NCBI RefSeq assembly: GCF_015905305.1
Contig: NZ_JADZLQ010000002.1
Span: 248,001-312,000 of the forward strand
DNA: 64,000 nucleotides
Direction of reading: 5' to 3'
DNA from: Pinirhizobacter soli
GTDB taxonomy: Bacteria; Pseudomonadota; Gammaproteobacteria; Xanthomonadales; Rhodanobacteraceae
Shown: in pieces, positions 8,590-18,050 of the stretch
How the letters are laid out: every line of letters starts with the position of its first letter
Numbering within the stretch: the stretch's first letter is position 1
Program-made: the position numbers and the translations under genes
Notes under the pieces: generated by a model
What the model was told of the DNA's origin: nothing
Seen by the model: only the letters and a program-made list of their open reading frames with translations
Database searches by the model: none

Positions 8590-10146
8590 TTAGCTGCTGC
8601 AGGAAAGCATCGAGCACCCCGCGCGCGAACGGGCCCAGTCGGGGCGGCGGCGGGCGAAGGCCTCATGGCCGGGCTGGTCGTCGTAAGGGCGCGACATCAC
8701 CCGGGCCAGGTCGTGTACGCCGCCGAAGTCGCCTTCGCTTGCGCGATCGATGGCTTCCTGTGCCAGGTAATTGCGAAGGACATAGCGCGGGTTGTGCGTG
8801 CGCATCCGTTCGTGCCGCTCCAGCGGCGCCAGGGTGTCGCGCCCTACCCTTTGCGCGTAGTCGGCAAGCCACGAGACCAAGGCGGGCCTGTTCGAAGCAC
8901 GCAGGCCCTCATCGTAAAACGCTTCGGCAAAGATCGCCGGATCCGGCGCCGCGGGGTCGAGGTCCATCAGCGTGCGGAAGAAGATCGTCATGTCCACCGA
9001 GGTCTCCTGCATCCATGCCTGCAGGCGCGCCATCAGCGCCATGTCGTCGTCATTGGCTTCGCCAAGCCCCAGCTTGCCAGCCACGTTCACGCGATCGGCC
9101 GCTTCGTAGGCGCGGACGAAACGGTCAAGGCCCACCTGCAACGGCACCGCATCGCCGAACAGCGGCGACAGCGCCCCAGCGAGCCGCGAAAGATTCCAGT
9201 AGGCCACCGCCGGCTGCTGGCCGAAACGATAGCGCCGGCGCCCGGCGTCGGTGGTGTTGGGCGTCCAGTCCGGATCGTAATCGTCGATCCAGCCGTAGGG
9301 GCCGTAGTCGATGGTCAGGCCCAGGATCGACATGTTGTCGGTGTTCATCACGCCGTGGACGAAGCCCACGCGCATCCATTGCGCCACCGTCGTCGCGGTG
9401 GCGGCGCAGATTTCGTCGAACCAGCTGGCGCGACGCTCGGTAAGGTCTTCGATGCCGGCGAGCGCAGGGAAGTCGCGCGCAATGCAGAAATCCACCAGCC
9501 GTTCGAGCAGGCCGATGTCCCCGCGCGACGCGGGCAACTCGAAATTCCCGAAGCGCAGGAACGAGGGCGCCACCCGGCAGACGATGGCACCCGCCTCGTC
9601 GCGGGGATGACCGTCGTAGAACATGTCGCGCACCACCATGTCACCGGTGGTGACCAGCGACAGCGCACGCGTGGTGGGCACGCCCAGGTGATGCATCGCC
9701 TCGCTGCAGAGGAATTCCCGGATCGAAGAACGCAGCACCGCGCGGCCATCGGCGCCTCGCGAGTACGGCGTGGGCCCGGCGCCTTTCAGCTGCAACTCGT
9801 GGCGACCGCCGTCCTCGCCCACCACCTCGCCCAGGGTGATGGCGCGGCCGTCGCCCAGTTGTCCCGCCCAGGTACCGAACTGATGGCCGCCGTAATTGGC
9901 GGCGTACGGCTGCATGCCGGCCAGCAGCCGGTTGCCTGACAGCACTTGGGCCAGGTCAGGATCGTCCGGATCCAAACCGACCCGCTTGGCCAGCTCGTCG
10001 GTGAGCGCCACCAGGCGTGGCGCCGCCACTGGCGTCGGTGTCACGTTCGAGTACAGCGCACCATGCACCTGGCGTGTCGCCGGGCCGGGCTCAGGGTCGC
10101 CCGGCATGTCACGGACGAAGGCATTGTCGAAGGAAAGGAAGGCCAT
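8590..10146 (-). CDS. selO: Protein adenylyltransferase SelO (YdiU)
   Basis: Pseudokinase-fold enzyme of 518 residues that AMPylates proteins, known from E. coli YdiU/SelO as a redox-linked function. Visible family blocks are NYGGHQFGTWAGQLGDGRA near the N-terminus, LQLKGAGPTPYSRGADGR, and GVMNTDNMSILGLTIDYGPYGW with catalytic/metal Asp residues. The C-terminus ends SCSS, with Cys516 at the place of the regulatory Cys or Sec. The ATG at 10146 (MAFLSFDN) fits the family start. An upstream in-frame extension to 10233 has no family similarity and was left out. Confidence 0.95.
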   Translation of the reverse strand: MAFLSFDNAFVRDMPGDPEPGPATRQVHGALYSNVTPTPVAAPRLVALTDELAKRVGLDPDDPDLAQVLSGNRLLAGMQPYAANYGGHQFGTWAGQLGDGRAITLGEVVGEDGGRHELQLKGAGPTPYSRGADGRAVLRSSIREFLCSEAMHHLGVPTTRALSLVTTGDMVVRDMFYDGHPRDEAGAIVCRVAPSFLRFGNFELPASRGDIGLLERLVDFCIARDFPALAGIEDLTERRASWFDEICAATATTVAQWMRVGFVHGVMNTDNMSILGLTIDYGPYGWIDDYDPDWTPNTTDAGRRRYRFGQQPAVAYWNLSRLAGALSPLFGDAVPLQVGLDRFVRAYEAADRVNVAGKLGLGEANDDDMALMARLQAWMQETSVDMTIFFRTLMDLDPAAPDPAIFAEAFYDEGLRASNRPALVSWLADYAQRVGRDTLAPLERHERMRTHNPRYVLRNYLAQEAIDRASEGDFGGVHDLARVMSRPYDDQPGHEAFARRRPDWARSRAGCSMLSCSS

Positions 10147-10184
10147 GGGCCTATAGTGGCGCCTTTGGCGGCTCGGACAAGGCT

Positions 10185-10886
10185 TCAGCCGGCGAATACA
10201 CGCGCCATGTCGCCAGGGTCCAGCGCACGCCATGCGCCCGGCGCGAGGCCGTCCAACCCCAGGCCGCCCACCGCGACACGGCCCAGCGCATCCACGTGGT
10301 TGCCGGTGGCCGCGAACATGCGGCGCACCTGGTGGTAGCGTCCCTCGGTGATGGTGAGCCGGGCCTGCCGGGGGCCGAGCACCTCGAGCACGGCCGGCAG
10401 CAGCGGGGTGTCCTCGCCCTCCAGCATCATCGCGCCGCTCGCGAAAAGCGCAGCTTCATCACCCTTCAGGTCCTCGGCGAGCATCGCCTCGTAAACCTTC
10501 CGCATGTGCGCTTTGGGCGAAATGATCCGGTGCAGCAGTGCACCGTCGTCGGTCATCAACAACAGGCCGCTGGTCTCGCGGTCCAGGCGACCCACCGTGG
10601 ACAGCACGGGACTGCGCAATTTGAATCGCGGCGGCAGCAGGTCATACACGATGCGTCCCGGATCGCGCGTGGAACAGGTATAGCCAGTGGGCTTGTTCAG
10701 CATCAACACCAGACCCGCGGGTGGATCCAGCGACTCGCCATCGATCAGGATGTCGTCATGGCCGACCTTGTCGTCGGCATACAGCACCTCGCCGGCAGCG
10801 TCGGTGATCCGGCCTTCCCGGAACATGCCCGCCACCTCTTTGCGGCTTCCGTAGCCCAAGTTGCCGATCAACCGCACCAACCTCAT
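10185..10886 (-). CDS. rsuA: RsuA-family rRNA pseudouridine synthase
   Basis: Protein of 233 residues with an N-terminal S4 RNA-binding domain (about 1-45) and the pseudouridine synthase core. The catalytic Asp is in GRLDRETSGLLLMTDDG. RsuA makes pseudouridine 516 in 16S rRNA; RluB/RluE-type targets cannot be excluded. Its ATG overlaps the TGA of the rsmC gene by ATGA, with an AGGGAG ribosome site about ten bases upstream. It is the last of three rRNA- or RNA-modification genes whose ends all overlap. Confidence 0.88.
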   Translation of the reverse strand: MRLVRLIGNLGYGSRKEVAGMFREGRITDAAGEVLYADDKVGHDDILIDGESLDPPAGLVLMLNKPTGYTCSTRDPGRIVYDLLPPRFKLRSPVLSTVGRLDRETSGLLLMTDDGALLHRIISPKAHMRKVYEAMLAEDLKGDEAALFASGAMMLEGEDTPLLPAVLEVLGPRQARLTITEGRYHQVRRMFAATGNHVDALGRVAVGGLGLDGLAPGAWRALDPGDMARVFAG

Positions 10887-11932
10887 CGACGCACTCCCTT
10901 CGCTGCGAATACCTTGAAACCGTCGCGGTCGGCCAGCACGCGAACCTGCTCGAAGCGACGGGTGAATGTTGCCTCGTAAGGCAAGTGGCGGTTGGCGACG
11001 ACAAAGCATTGCCCATCCGCCGATAGCGAGTCGGCCGCCGCATCGATGAATGCCTGCCCCAGCTCCGGACGGTCCGAACGCCCCTGGTGGAAGGGCGGAT
11101 TGCTCACGATAATGTTGTATCGCCCCGGCAGGCCCGTCGTGACGTCATGCCAGTGCACGTGTACCTGGGCTTCGCCGGCATGGGCAGCGAGGTTTTCGCG
11201 CAGGGGCTCAAGCGCCCTGCCCTCCGCTTCGAAGGCATGCAGTTCGCGCACGTCTTTGTAGCGGTCCAGTACCCCGCAGCTCAAGAAACCGAAGCCGGCG
11301 CCGAGGTCGGCCACCACGCCGCGGATATCCTCAGGCAGCACCGAGAGCAACAGCGCCGAAGCCGGGTCCACGCGGTCCCAGGCAAAAAGGCCCGGACGGC
11401 TTAAGAAACGCCCATCCAGTACCGCGCGCGTGGCGTCCAGAAGCCGCCACTGCGCGGCAAGCGATGCATCCACCCCGCCGCCGGTGGCCCAGAACACGCG
11501 GCATTTGTTCTTCGTCAGCGACTGCGTGGCGCCGAACAAGCGGGTGAAATCATCCTGGCCCGAGCGCGCGCCTTCGGCATTGGCAAGCGCCGCCACCACC
11601 ATGCCGTCGTTGCCGGCCAATACCGCGGCGCGGGAAAACAACGCCCGCGCCTCGTCGCGCTGGCGCGGTGGCGTTACCAGTACAAGGGGGTAGTGGCCGT
11701 GCGCTCCATTGACGTCGAAGCCATCGCGCTCGAGCTGGTTGGCGAACGGACGGAAGGTTTGTTCCATCGACCACGCCTTGCGACCGAAACGCCGCAGCGG
11801 TACGCAGGCACGGGCACGCAGGAAGGCCACGCGGTCGTCGGCGGGCCACGCCAGCGATCCCGCCTCGAAGGGCAGGAACAGCGTGTCCAGGGCGGCAGCG
11901 GTGGAGGAATCCAGGACGTTGGCAGCGTTCAC
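10883..11932 (-). CDS. rsmC: RsmC-like 16S rRNA guanine-N2 methyltransferase
   Basis: SAM-dependent methyltransferase of 349 residues. The N-terminal half is a degenerate methyltransferase-like domain and the C-terminal half is catalytic, as in E. coli RsmC (G1207 of 16S rRNA). Motif I is VVADLGAGFGFLSCGVL. Motif IV is SNPPFH, the NPPF type used for exocyclic amino groups. It begins in an ATGA overlap with the RluA-type gene upstream and ends in an ATGA overlap with rsuA. The close relative RlmG methylates 23S rRNA and remains an alternative. Confidence 0.87.
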   Translation of the reverse strand: MNAANVLDSSTAAALDTLFLPFEAGSLAWPADDRVAFLRARACVPLRRFGRKAWSMEQTFRPFANQLERDGFDVNGAHGHYPLVLVTPPRQRDEARALFSRAAVLAGNDGMVVAALANAEGARSGQDDFTRLFGATQSLTKNKCRVFWATGGGVDASLAAQWRLLDATRAVLDGRFLSRPGLFAWDRVDPASALLLSVLPEDIRGVVADLGAGFGFLSCGVLDRYKDVRELHAFEAEGRALEPLRENLAAHAGEAQVHVHWHDVTTGLPGRYNIIVSNPPFHQGRSDRPELGQAFIDAAADSLSADGQCFVVANRHLPYEATFTRRFEQVRVLADRDGFKVFAAKGVRR

Positions 11933-12864
11933 GGCGACGGCGGCGGTGGCGGACCTTCTAGTGTACTTCCACGCGGGTCGAGCTTCAGCGACAGGCGGCT
12001 TTCGAACCGGCGCGACTCACCGGTAAACGGGTCGACGAAAGCCAGCGAACGGGCCAGCAACTGAAGCGGACGGCTGTAGTCGTCATCGATCTGGAGAAGT
12101 TCCGGATACCACGGATCGTTCTTGATCGGCGCGCCGAGCGACGCCATCTGGACCCGCAACTGGTGTTTGCGCCCGGTGCGAGGTGCCAGCTCGTAAAGCC
12201 AATGCTCTGCGCCCGTGACGATGGCCCGAACGGTGGTGAAGCTGTTCGCCGGTCCATCCACCTGGCGCATGCGGAAGAACGGCTCGCCCGCTTCGATGCG
12301 CGTGGACAGCTCCAGCGGCAGCCCCGTGCCGGGCAGCGCGGGCGCCACGGCTTCGTAGTGCTTGCGCACATGGTGGCCGCGGAACAGTTCCGTCCACGCG
12401 TGGCGGTCTTCCTTGCGCACGGAAAACATCACCAGGCCCGCGGTGAGTCGATCGATGCGATGCAGCGGTGCCAGTGCTTCGATCCCCGTGCGCTCCACCA
12501 GGCGATGCAGCAGGCATTGGCGTACGAAGCGGCCGGCAGGCACGACGGGCAGGAAATGGGGCTTGTCCACCACCAGCAAGCGGTCGTCCTGGTAAACGAT
12601 GGATTCGTCGAACGGCACCACGGGTTCGCCGGGCACATCGCGGAAGTAACTGAGGCGTGTGCCCACGCGGTACGGGGCATCCACGGCCATGGGGCTGCCG
12701 TCGTCGCCGAGCACGCGGCCTGAGGCCATGCGTTCGTGCCAGGTAGCGCGGTCGACGCGCGGGAAGGCATCGACCAGGCAGTCGAGCACGGTAGCCCACG
12801 ATCCGGGCGGCAACTGGAAGCGGCTGGGCCTTGATGGGGGCACGGCAGGGGCAACGGTATCCAC
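11929..12864 (-). CDS. RluA-family pseudouridine synthase
   Basis: Protein of 311 residues, first gene of the RNA-modification operon. The catalytic motif HRIDRLTAG is present, with the family block DRLLVVDKPHFLPVVPAG before it and TGRKHQLRVQMASLGAPI after it. The N-terminal 90 residues look like a small S4-type domain. It begins with GTG at 12864. The target (23S rRNA or tRNA) is not readable from sequence. It is divergent from the HDOD gene, so the 70-bp gap at 12865-12935 must hold both promoters. Confidence 0.87.
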   Translation of the reverse strand: MDTVAPAVPPSRPSRFQLPPGSWATVLDCLVDAFPRVDRATWHERMASGRVLGDDGSPMAVDAPYRVGTRLSYFRDVPGEPVVPFDESIVYQDDRLLVVDKPHFLPVVPAGRFVRQCLLHRLVERTGIEALAPLHRIDRLTAGLVMFSVRKEDRHAWTELFRGHHVRKHYEAVAPALPGTGLPLELSTRIEAGEPFFRMRQVDGPANSFTTVRAIVTGAEHWLYELAPRTGRKHQLRVQMASLGAPIKNDPWYPELLQIDDDYSRPLQLLARSLAFVDPFTGESRRFESRLSLKLDPRGSTLEGPPPPPSP

Positions 12865-12935
12865 GTAGGGTCAATGTTACCGGCAATGCCTTATGCTAAT
12901 CCCATGGCGAGGGGCGCCAGGCGAAGGTCGGCATC

Positions 12936-13970
12936 ATGATCAATTTCTTCAGGCGATGGTTCGGCGGCGGCGCGACAGCGCCCGCAACGCCGCTGCCCGC
13001 GTCCCGGGGCGATGAGCCGGCGCAATGGCCCGAAGGCACCACGCCGCCCTGGCAGTCCAGCGACCTGGACCTCATCTTCAACCGCCTCGCCCTGGGGGTA
13101 GCCCCGGCCGAGGACGACACGCTCACCACCAACGAACAAGCCGCGCTGCGTCACCTGCGAGACCAGCTCAACGGCGATCACTTCGACCCGAAGTCCCTGC
13201 CCCGCCTGCCGGCGCTGGTGCCGCAGTTGCTGCGCTCCTTGCGCAGCAACGATGTCGGCAGCGCGGCGCTTGCCGCGCAGATCGGCAAGGATCCGGTGCT
13301 GGTGGGCGAGATCGTGCGCGTTTGCAACAGCGCCATGTTCCGGGGCTCCGGGACCATCGACAGCCTGCAGCAGGGCGTGATGCTGCTCGGCCAGGATGGC
13401 CTGCGCCGCGTGGTGATGCAGCTGGTGATGCGGCCGATCCTGCAACTGGACACCACGCCGATGGGGGTGATCGCCGGCCAGGCATTCTGGTCGCACGCCG
13501 AGCGCTGCGCACAGGCTACGCTCCTGCTCGGTCGCGGCGCGGTGGATTCGTTCGAGGCCTATCTTGCCGGGACCGTCTGCAATACCGGTGCGGTCGCCGT
13601 GGTGCGCATGCTCGACCAGCGGCATTATCTTGAAGACGACGCCCACTCGGCGCGCTTCATCCAGGCCTTCGCGCAGCTGTCCCGCCGCGTGGCGGTCACC
13701 ACGGCCCGCCACTGGGACTTTCCCGATCGCGTCGTCCAGGCCCTGACCGAGCGCGCGGGCCACGAAGGGCAGCAATATTCCCCGCTGGGGCGGGCCCTGC
13801 GAGTGGCCGACCGCCTGGCCATGCTGGATATGCTGAGCGACCGCCAGTTGGCCGAGAGCGACGCCGTGCTGGCCGACGCCGACGCCCACGGCTATACAGC
13901 GGAGCAGATGCTGGCCGTCCGGAGTCAACTGCAACGTGCTTTTGCGACCGACCACTCAGTAAGCGCCTGA
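12936..13970 (+). CDS. HDOD domain signalling protein
   Basis: Cytoplasmic protein of 344 residues. An unstructured, Ala/Pro-rich N-terminal stretch (about 10-45) leads to an HDOD domain from about residue 85, recognised by LPALVPQLLRSLRSNDVGSAALAAQIGKDPVLVGEIVRVCNSAMF. HDOD domains resemble HD phosphohydrolases without the metal-binding residues and act as regulatory scaffolds, often in c-di-GMP or chemotaxis pathways. No GGDEF, EAL or receiver domain is fused here. The partner is unknown; three GGDEF proteins lie elsewhere in the window. Confidence 0.85.
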   Translation: MINFFRRWFGGGATAPATPLPASRGDEPAQWPEGTTPPWQSSDLDLIFNRLALGVAPAEDDTLTTNEQAALRHLRDQLNGDHFDPKSLPRLPALVPQLLRSLRSNDVGSAALAAQIGKDPVLVGEIVRVCNSAMFRGSGTIDSLQQGVMLLGQDGLRRVVMQLVMRPILQLDTTPMGVIAGQAFWSHAERCAQATLLLGRGAVDSFEAYLAGTVCNTGAVAVVRMLDQRHYLEDDAHSARFIQAFAQLSRRVAVTTARHWDFPDRVVQALTERAGHEGQQYSPLGRALRVADRLAMLDMLSDRQLAESDAVLADADAHGYTAEQMLAVRSQLQRAFATDHSVSA

Positions 13971-14018
13971 TCGACGCGGCAACCTGAACGCGGTTGAGCG
14001 GCTCGCACGAGGTGCCCC

Positions 14019-14450
14019 ATGAACATCCCCCTCGAAGATTTCGACCTGCGCGACACCATGCAGGCCGGTACCTATATCGTTGATCCCACCGACATGGACC
14101 GCCTCGCGGCCGATGGCGCCGCGGCGCGGCTGCATATCGCCCGGGTCGACCTCGCCCAGTGCCGCGACAAGGCCTGCCTGCTCAAACGCCTGTCAGGCGC
14201 GCTGGGCTTCGATCCTGCACGCGGCAGCAACTGGGATGCCCTGCAGTCCCAGCTGCACGACTTAGGCTGGCTCGACGGCGACGGCTACGTGGTGCTGCTG
14301 GACCACAGCGACGAGATCCAGGGCGCCGCCGAGGACGACCTGGACGACGCCCTGGACATCTTCGACGAGGCCGGGGAATTCTGGCGCTCGCGCAAGGTGC
14401 CGTTCTGGACCTTCATGGCCATGAGCACCTCGCGCGTCTCAGTGGCTTGA
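14019..14450 (+). CDS. Barstar-family RNase inhibitor, orphan
   Basis: Acidic protein of 143 residues with the barstar fold pattern. The segment DKACLLKRLSGALGFDPARGSNWDALQSQLHDLGWL matches the region that blocks the active site in barnase inhibitors, and the C-terminal FWRSRKVPFWTFMAM resembles the last strand. ACGAGG precedes the ATG. No barnase or other ribonuclease lies next to it, so it may protect against incoming toxins or act on a distant partner. Its last 12 bp overlap the convergent S10 carboxypeptidase gene. Confidence 0.8.
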   Translation: MNIPLEDFDLRDTMQAGTYIVDPTDMDRLAADGAAARLHIARVDLAQCRDKACLLKRLSGALGFDPARGSNWDALQSQLHDLGWLDGDGYVVLLDHSDEIQGAAEDDLDDALDIFDEAGEFWRSRKVPFWTFMAMSTSRVSVA

Positions 14451-15935
14451 ATACATCGCGCGGACATCTTCGCGCATGGCTTGCTGGCTGTCGGGGCGGC
14501 TATAGAACATGTGGCCGCCGGGATATTCCTTGACCTGGACCCGGGTGGCATCGTTCATTGCCGGCATCTGGTCCACGGTAAGCACCGAGCCCATGAAGGG
14601 GCAGGAAAGATCGTCCCAGCCGTGCACGATCAGCACGCGCAGCTTGGGGTCGATCGCCACCGCCTCGCGCAGTTGTTCCACCGAACCCTTGCGCAGTTCA
14701 TCGCCACCGTCCCAGAGCTTGTTCACGTCGTAACTCAAGGCGTTGTAGCGCGCATCGACCTTCCAGCCCACGGTGCGGGTGACGAAATCCACCATCGCCG
14801 TGGTGGTCGGGGCGATGATCGAATCCAGGATCGGGTCGTTGTTGCGCTGGGTGGGATCGAAGGGGAACGGGTCGAAGCTGGTCACGTTCGAATCGTAGCG
14901 GCTGCCGAGTTTTCCTTCCGCGCGGTAGACCTCGCGCAGGAAGGCCTGGGTTTCCAGGCGGCCGCCCGCGCGGCGCACGAATACCGGGTCAAGCCCGGTC
15001 ATCTGGGTCACCTTCTGGATCATCCGCTCGGTGCCCTCGGGATCCGTGCGTCCGCGCATCAGCGTGGTGGCATATTCCCCGCGGGTATATTCAATCACGT
15101 CATGCATGCTCTGGGCGTTGAGCTTGTTCTCGCGCTCCAGATGGGATGCGGCGATCGACGGCAAGGTCATCATCCAGGGCATCGGCGAGACATCGCCGTT
15201 GTCGTTCATGGTGGGATTCAAATACGGCGATACCAGCACCACGCCGTTCATCGCCACGCCCAACTGCGTCTGCAGGTAGTGGGTGACGCGCGGGCCACGG
15301 AAGCCACCGTAGCTTTCACCCACCAGGTACTTGCGCGAGTTCATGCGGTGGTTGTGCAGCAACCAGTCGTAGATCACCCGCGACAGGTAGTGGATGTCGG
15401 CTTCGGTTTCGTAGAACTGCTTCTTCGCTTCCGCCTCGGGCACGCGCGAGCGGCTGAAACCCGTGCCCACCGGATCGATGAAGACAAGATCGGTGAAGTC
15501 AAGCCAGGTACCGGCGTTGTCCACCAGGGTGGCGGGGTCGGAGGAACTGTCGTCCTGCAGGCCGAAACGCACGCGCTTGGGGCCGATCGCACCGAGGTTC
15601 AGGTACACCGACGCAGCGCCCGGGCCGCCGTTCATGGCGAAGGTCACCGGACGGTCCTTGCCGTCCACCGTATAGGCGGTGAACACCACGTCGGCGATGG
15701 TCTTGCCGTTGTCGTCGCGCACCGGCAGCGTTCCCACGGTCACCGTATAGGACAATGTCTTGCCATCCACATGGGTGGATTGCTTCACGTGGGCATCGGG
15801 CGGGAGATCCTTCAACACCGGCTGATCCTTGGCGGCCTTGTCGTCGGCGGGTTTGTCGCCGTCGGCAAAGGCAGGCACATGGACCAGGCTGGTGGCGGCC
15901 AGCAGCAATGCGGCCAGGGTCGCGCGTCGGATCAT
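14439..15935 (-). CDS. S10 family serine carboxypeptidase, secreted
   Basis: Protein of 498 residues. The signal peptide ends near residue 25 (VPAFA), placing it in the periplasm or outside. The oxyanion motif NGGPGAAS and the nucleophile motif GESYGG are intact. The Asp is in HGWDDLSCPF and the His in PGGHMFY near the C-terminus. Such enzymes release C-terminal amino acids at acid pH. The start is set at ATG 15935 because GGGGA lies upstream at good spacing; a TTG two codons earlier would leave too little room. The 3' end overlaps barstar by 12 bp. Confidence 0.9.
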   Translation of the reverse strand: MIRRATLAALLLAATSLVHVPAFADGDKPADDKAAKDQPVLKDLPPDAHVKQSTHVDGKTLSYTVTVGTLPVRDDNGKTIADVVFTAYTVDGKDRPVTFAMNGGPGAASVYLNLGAIGPKRVRFGLQDDSSSDPATLVDNAGTWLDFTDLVFIDPVGTGFSRSRVPEAEAKKQFYETEADIHYLSRVIYDWLLHNHRMNSRKYLVGESYGGFRGPRVTHYLQTQLGVAMNGVVLVSPYLNPTMNDNGDVSPMPWMMTLPSIAASHLERENKLNAQSMHDVIEYTRGEYATTLMRGRTDPEGTERMIQKVTQMTGLDPVFVRRAGGRLETQAFLREVYRAEGKLGSRYDSNVTSFDPFPFDPTQRNNDPILDSIIAPTTTAMVDFVTRTVGWKVDARYNALSYDVNKLWDGGDELRKGSVEQLREAVAIDPKLRVLIVHGWDDLSCPFMGSVLTVDQMPAMNDATRVQVKEYPGGHMFYSRPDSQQAMREDVRAMYSSH

Positions 15936-16069
15936 CGTCAATTCCCCGGAAGATTAATCCCCGAGCATACGCAAGTTAGGCGGCGGGCGGAGTGTGTAGG
16001 AAGACATGGTGTCGTGACTTCCGGCAGGGGCTTACATTCGAGGACTCCCTCATATCCCGTGGACCGCCC

Positions 16070-18001
16070 ATGACCCCGCGTCGCCTGCTGCTTGCCGCGC
16101 TTATCGCTTCCGCCGTGACCGGATCCCTGGCCCAGGCCCAGACCGCCCCCCTGACGCCGGATATTCCCGCCGCAAAGTGGAACGCGCCCACCGCCAACCA
16201 GGATTACACCAAGACCGAAGTGATGATCCCGATGCGTGACGGCGTGAAGCTGCACACGGTGATCGTGGTGCCCAAGGGCGCCACCCACGCGCCGATCGTG
16301 CTCACACGAACGCCGTACAACGCCAGCATGCGCGCCGAGCGCACCGAAGCCTCCGATACGATGATCAACGAGCTACCGCTGTCGGACGAGGATTTCGTCA
16401 AGTCCGGCTATATCCGCGTGTACCAGGACATCCGTGGCAAGTACGGCTCGGAAGGTGATTACGTGATGACCCGCCCGCTGCGCGGGCCGCTGAACTCCAG
16501 CGAGGTCGACCACTCCACCGATGCCTACGACACCATTGACTGGCTGGTGAAGAACGTCAAGGGCAACAACGGCAAGGTCGGCATGGTGGGGTCTTCCTAC
16601 GAAGGCTTTACCGTGGTGATGGCACTGGTGAACCCGCATCCGGCGCTTAAAGTGGCCGCGCCGCAAAGCCCAATGGTCGATGGCTGGATGGGCGATGACT
16701 GGTTCCATTACGGCGCCTTCCGCCAGCCCAACGTCGACTACATCGCAGGGCAGACCACCGCGCGCGGCAAGGGCACGGAGGCGCCGCGCAGCGGCAACGA
16801 TGACTACATCAATTTCCTGCGCGCAGGATCGGCCGGCGACTATGCGCGGCAATCGGGCATCGACAGCCTCCCCTACTGGAAGAAGTTGTCCGAACACCCA
16901 AGCTACGACGCCTATTGGCAGGGCCAGGCCCTGGACAAGGTGATGGCCTCGATCAAGCCTACGATTCCCACGCTGTGGGAACAGGGCCTGTGGGACCAGG
17001 AAGACATGTGGGGCGCGATCCACAGCTACCAGGCGATCGAACCGCACGACAAGAACAACAACCTCAACTACCTGGTGATGGGCCCCTGGCGGCACAGCCA
17101 GATCAACGGCGACGGATTCAGCCTCGGCCCCCTGCTATGGAACGGCGACACCGCGCAGCAGTACCGCCACGACATCTTGAAGCCCTTCTTCGACCAGTAC
17201 CTGCTCGATGGTGCACCCAAGGCCGACATCAGCCCGGTGACGATCTACAACACCGGCGAGAACCACTGGGATCATTTCAAGAAGTGGCCACTGTCGTGCG
17301 ATGCCGGCTGTGCTTCGAAGTCGAAGCCGCTGTACCTGGCGCCGGGCGAGAAGCTCTCGTTCGGAGCACCAGCAGCCGGCGGCCCAGGCTATGAGGAATA
17401 TGTCTCGGACCCGGCCAAGCCCGTGCCGTACCTGCCACGCCCGATCAAGTTCTCCGACCGCAAGTCGTGGACCACCTGGCTGGTGCACGACCAGCGTTTC
17501 GTGGACGGCCGGCCGGATGTGCTGAGCTTCACCACCGAGGCGCTGACCGAGCCGCTGCGCATCAGCGGCGTGCCGGAAGTGAACCTTTACGCCTCCACCA
17601 GCGGTACCGATAGCGACTGGGTGGTCAAGTTGATCGACGTCTATCCCGACACCGTGGCAGGCACGCCGGAGATGAGCGGCTACGAACTACCGGTATCGCT
17701 GGATATCTTCCGTGGCCGGTATCGCGAGAGCTTCTCCGATCCCAAGCCGATCGCGGCCAATCAGCCGCTTCTGTACAAATTCGCCCTGCCCACCACCAAC
17801 CACGTGTTCCAGCCGGGCCACCGGATCATGGTTCAGGTGCAGTCGAGCCTGTTCCCGCTGTACGACCGCAACCCGCAAACCTACGTGCCGAATATCTTCT
17901 TCGCCAAGCCTGCGGACTACCAGAAGGCCACCCAGCGGGTTTATACCGCCCCGGGCACGGCCAGTTTCATCGACCTGCCGGTGACGCAGGTCAAGCAGTA
18001 A
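16070..18001 (+). CDS. CocE/NonD-type hydrolase, alpha-amino acid ester hydrolase-like
   Basis: Secreted enzyme of 643 residues with signal peptide 1-24. An alpha/beta hydrolase domain carries the nucleophile GSSYEG (Ser176), the likely Asp in GLWDQEDMWG and the likely His in MGPWRHSQ. The C-terminal part is the jelly-roll domain of X-Pro dipeptidyl-peptidase relatives. The GxSYxG motif and length match alpha-amino acid ester hydrolases and glutaryl-7-ACA acylases known in xanthomonads; the natural substrate is unknown. A paralogue is encoded at 30041-31966. Confidence 0.88.
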   Translation: MTPRRLLLAALIASAVTGSLAQAQTAPLTPDIPAAKWNAPTANQDYTKTEVMIPMRDGVKLHTVIVVPKGATHAPIVLTRTPYNASMRAERTEASDTMINELPLSDEDFVKSGYIRVYQDIRGKYGSEGDYVMTRPLRGPLNSSEVDHSTDAYDTIDWLVKNVKGNNGKVGMVGSSYEGFTVVMALVNPHPALKVAAPQSPMVDGWMGDDWFHYGAFRQPNVDYIAGQTTARGKGTEAPRSGNDDYINFLRAGSAGDYARQSGIDSLPYWKKLSEHPSYDAYWQGQALDKVMASIKPTIPTLWEQGLWDQEDMWGAIHSYQAIEPHDKNNNLNYLVMGPWRHSQINGDGFSLGPLLWNGDTAQQYRHDILKPFFDQYLLDGAPKADISPVTIYNTGENHWDHFKKWPLSCDAGCASKSKPLYLAPGEKLSFGAPAAGGPGYEEYVSDPAKPVPYLPRPIKFSDRKSWTTWLVHDQRFVDGRPDVLSFTTEALTEPLRISGVPEVNLYASTSGTDSDWVVKLIDVYPDTVAGTPEMSGYELPVSLDIFRGRYRESFSDPKPIAANQPLLYKFALPTTNHVFQPGHRIMVQVQSSLFPLYDRNPQTYVPNIFFAKPADYQKATQRVYTAPGTASFIDLPVTQVKQ

Positions 18002-18016
18002 CCGCCCAGGCCCTCA

Positions 18017-18050
18017 AATTCCCGTCGCTGAAACCCCGGCGACGGGAATT
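18017..18050 (+). promoter_or_regulatory. Perfect 12-bp hairpin between CocE-type gene and pseudo-receiver
   Basis: Arms at 18017-18028 and 18039-18050 are perfectly complementary around a 10-nt loop. The 3' arm contains the ACGGGAA that would be the ribosome site of the ATG at 18058. Only a short TT follows, so it may act as a weak terminator for the upstream gene, as a translational block for the downstream gene, or as both. Confidence 0.6.

Noticed and set aside
14481-16073. Open + strand frame of about 530 codons opposite the S10 carboxypeptidase gene
   Set aside because: Same shadow effect; the minus-strand protein has a signal peptide and all active-site motifs.
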